Shown here: positions 4,820-6,313 of the stretch, piece by piece
Position numbering within the stretch: position 1 is the stretch's first letter
Layout of the letters: each line of letters begins with the position of its first letter
NCBI GenBank assembly: GCA_036268995.1
Contig: DATATB010000144.1
Span: 1 to 6,313, forward strand
Length of the DNA stretch: 6,313 bases
Direction: 5' to 3'
DNA from: DATATB01 sp036268995
GTDB taxonomy: Bacteria; Planctomycetota; Planctomycetia; Pirellulales; PNKZ01
Translations under genes and position numbers: made by a program
Notes under the pieces: generated by a model
Told to the model about the DNA's origin: nothing
Seen by the model: the letters and a program-made list of their open reading frames with translations, nothing else
The model's database searches: none

Positions 4820-6250
4820 ATGCACCGACGCGATTTTCTCTCCGCCACGTTGTCGACCGCCTGCTTAGGTTCGCTGACATCTTCCGCCCTCGGCGCCAAC
4901 GATGGGGCCGTGTGTGCAGGCCGCACGTTCGCTTCGCCCGGGCAGGCCATGCAGGCCGAACGCGAGCGGCTGCTGTTTGTCACGTGCATTGCCGCCGGCG
5001 ATAAGAAATCCAGGCCCGACTATCTGGCCACCGTCGATCTCGATCCGAAATCGCCGACGTATTCGCGAGTGGCCAGCCGCCTGGCCATGCCTGAGGTCGG
5101 CGACGAGCTGCACCATTTCGGCTGGAACACGTGCGCCAGTTGCCACGGCGAAGGGCGCTGCCGCCGATACCTGGTCGTGCCCGGGCTGCGTTCCGGCCGC
5201 ATCCATATTATTGATGCCGCCGATCATCGGGCGCTCAAGCTGCACAAGGTGCTCGAGCCCCGGCAGATTGCCGAGCGGACAAACCTCTCGGCCCCGCACA
5301 CGGTGCATTGCCTGCCCAGCGGGCAGATCATGATCTCGATGCTCGGCGATGCAAACGGCAACTCGCCTGGCGGCTTCCTGCTGCTGGACGAGCGGTTCGA
5401 GATTTCGGGCCGCTGGGAGCCGAAAGGCATGGGCGTGCGGTTTAACTACGACTTCTGGTATCAACCGCGGCACAACGTGATGGTCAGCAGCGAATGGGCC
5501 GCGCCGCGCACCTTCCAGGCCGGGTTCAAACTGGAGGACGTCAAGGCCGGCAAGTATGGCAGCCGGCTGCACTTCTGGGATTGGCAAAAACGCGAACTGC
5601 TCGAGTCCATCGAACTGGGCGAGACGGGGTTGATTCCGCTCGAGGTCCGCTTCCTGCACGATCCAGACAGCACGCACGGCTACGTCGGAGCGGCGCTCAG
5701 CAGCACGCTCTGGCACTGGCATCGGCCGGCCGATCGCTGGAAAGTCGAAAAGGTGGTCGAGGTCGAGCCGGTCGAGCTCAAGGGCTGGCCGTTTCCCGTG
5801 CCGGGGTTGATCACCGACCAACTCGTTTCGCTCGACGACCGCTGGCTGTACTTTTCCAATTGGCTGCACGGCGATATTCGGCAGTACGACATCAGCAATC
5901 CGGCCAAACCGCGGCTGGCCGCTCAGTTGTGGTGCGGCGGGCTGCTGGGCAAAGGCCAAAAGGTGCGCGGAGCCGCGCTGGCCGGCGGCCCACAAATGCT
6001 GCAACTCAGCCTCGACGGCAAGCGCCTGTACGTCACCAACTCGCTGTACAGCAGTTGGGACGACCAGTTTTATCCGCGCATCGGCAGCTCGGGCTCGTAT
6101 CTGCTGCAGGTGGATTGCGACACGCAGCAAGGCGGTCTGCGCGTGAACGAAGATTTTTACGTCGACTTCGGCAAAGAGCCCGGCGGACCGGCCCGCGCCC
6201 ACGAGATGCGATTTCCCGACGGCGATTGCACGTCGGACATTTGGGTCTGA
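4820..6250 (+). CDS. Selenium-binding protein (SBP56) family methanethiol oxidase, Tat-exported
   Basis: The 476-residue protein follows human SELENBP1 and bacterial methanethiol oxidase along its whole length. This family oxidises methanethiol to formaldehyde, H2O2 and H2S, and the bacterial enzyme is a periplasmic copper protein. Family blocks seen are PDYLATVDLDPKSP (66-79), DELHHFGWNTCASC (95-108), LHKVLEP (141-147), TVHCLPSGQ (161-169), FWYQPRHNV (212-220), PLEVRFLHDP (273-282), WLHGDIRQYD (348-357), LSLDGKRLYVT (396-406) and AHEMRFPDGDC (460-470). These keep the conserved His and Cys residues H98, H99, H163, H280, H350 and H461. The residue aligning with human Cys57, the selenium-binding site, is Ser82. 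The loop after about residue 373 is shorter than in mammals. HRRDFL (2-7) followed by a hydrophobic stretch to about residue 25 is a Tat signal. ATG 4820 with GGAG at 4807-4810 is preferred to in-frame upstream starts, which would precede the promoter or bury the Tat motif. It is divergent from the MarR operon. Confidence 0.94.
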   Translation: MHRRDFLSATLSTACLGSLTSSALGANDGAVCAGRTFASPGQAMQAERERLLFVTCIAAGDKKSRPDYLATVDLDPKSPTYSRVASRLAMPEVGDELHHFGWNTCASCHGEGRCRRYLVVPGLRSGRIHIIDAADHRALKLHKVLEPRQIAERTNLSAPHTVHCLPSGQIMISMLGDANGNSPGGFLLLDERFEISGRWEPKGMGVRFNYDFWYQPRHNVMVSSEWAAPRTFQAGFKLEDVKAGKYGSRLHFWDWQKRELLESIELGETGLIPLEVRFLHDPDSTHGYVGAALSSTLWHWHRPADRWKVEKVVEVEPVELKGWPFPVPGLITDQLVSLDDRWLYFSNWLHGDIRQYDISNPAKPRLAAQLWCGGLLGKGQKVRGAALAGGPQMLQLSLDGKRLYVTNSLYSSWDDQFYPRIGSSGSYLLQVDCDTQQGGLRVNEDFYVDFGKEPGGPARAHEMRFPDGDCTSDIWV

Positions 6251-6289
6251 CGGAAGCGCCGTTCGATTTGTGCCTAGCGGTAAAATTTC

Positions 6290-6313
6290 GGGAGGGCGAG
6301 GCTCCTGCCGAGC
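6290..6313. repeat. Possible dispersed repeat cut by the window end
   Basis: After the last stop codon a short AT-rich stretch containing TAAAAT (6281-6286, -10-like but with no -35) leads into GGGAGGGCGAGGCTC, with a small dyad GCTC-CTGCC-GAGC (6301-6313). The sequence has the look of intergenic repeats I associate with planctomycetes, but only one incomplete copy is visible, so this is a weak call. Confidence 0.25.

Noticed and set aside
4093..4989. 298-codon minus-strand frame overlapping the MarR gene and the repeat array
   Set aside because: It reads through the hairpin repeats and the MarR gene in another frame, is Arg/Pro/Ala-rich, and has no family features.
4865..6202. 445-codon open frame on the minus strand opposite the methanethiol oxidase gene
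   Set aside because: It is a GC-driven antisense shadow. The plus-strand frame matches a known family along its whole length and the antisense product resembles nothing.

Overview
The window is GC-rich, gene-dense bacterial DNA. It looks like a planctomycete, probably of the Pirellulales type. The reasons are the mix of short exported orphan genes, an extended -10 of the TGCTAGAAT kind, and intergenic palindromic repeats of a style I associate with that phylum. This is inference from style and protein families; there is no rRNA or other marker gene.

Layout, left to right. (1) 1-189: a gene-free segment bounded by a perfect 20-bp inverted repeat, like a small non-autonomous mobile element. 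(2) 235-624 (+): a stand-alone homologue of the CaMKII association (hub) domain, followed directly by a pair of inverted palindromic repeats (625-695). (3) 897-1703 (+): an exported, helix-rich protein I do not recognise, followed by a short tandem repeat. (4) 1873-2652 (+): a phytanoyl-CoA dioxygenase (PhyH)-type Fe(II)/2-oxoglutarate oxygenase. (5) Convergent to it, 2689-3948 (-): an FAD-dependent monooxygenase of the flavin-dependent halogenase type. It is translationally coupled to an upstream MarR-family regulator (3939-4430, -). (6) The divergent intergenic region 4431-4819 holds a MarR promoter with overlapping GACAA/TTGTC palindromes, a 149-bp composite of inverted hairpin repeats, and the promoter and structured leader of the last gene. 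(7) 4820-6250 (+): a Tat-exported selenium-binding protein (SBP56) / methanethiol oxidase. The window ends in what may be another repeat (6290-6313).

How the genes may work together. The clearest unit is the MarR-halogenase operon, in which the regulator probably represses itself and the oxygenase from one operator. The PhyH oxygenase shares a terminator-like hairpin with it but not a transcript. The methanethiol oxidase is divergent from the regulator, and its leader carries TTGTC and GACAA half-sites like those in the MarR operator, so co-regulation is possible but unproven. No flavin reductase, methyltransferase or biosynthetic scaffold gene is present, so no substrate can be named for either oxygenase.

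The least-explained signals are the non-coding ones: the terminally inverted element at the left edge, and two families of palindromic repeats that share GTGA loops and show paired (compensatory) stem changes.
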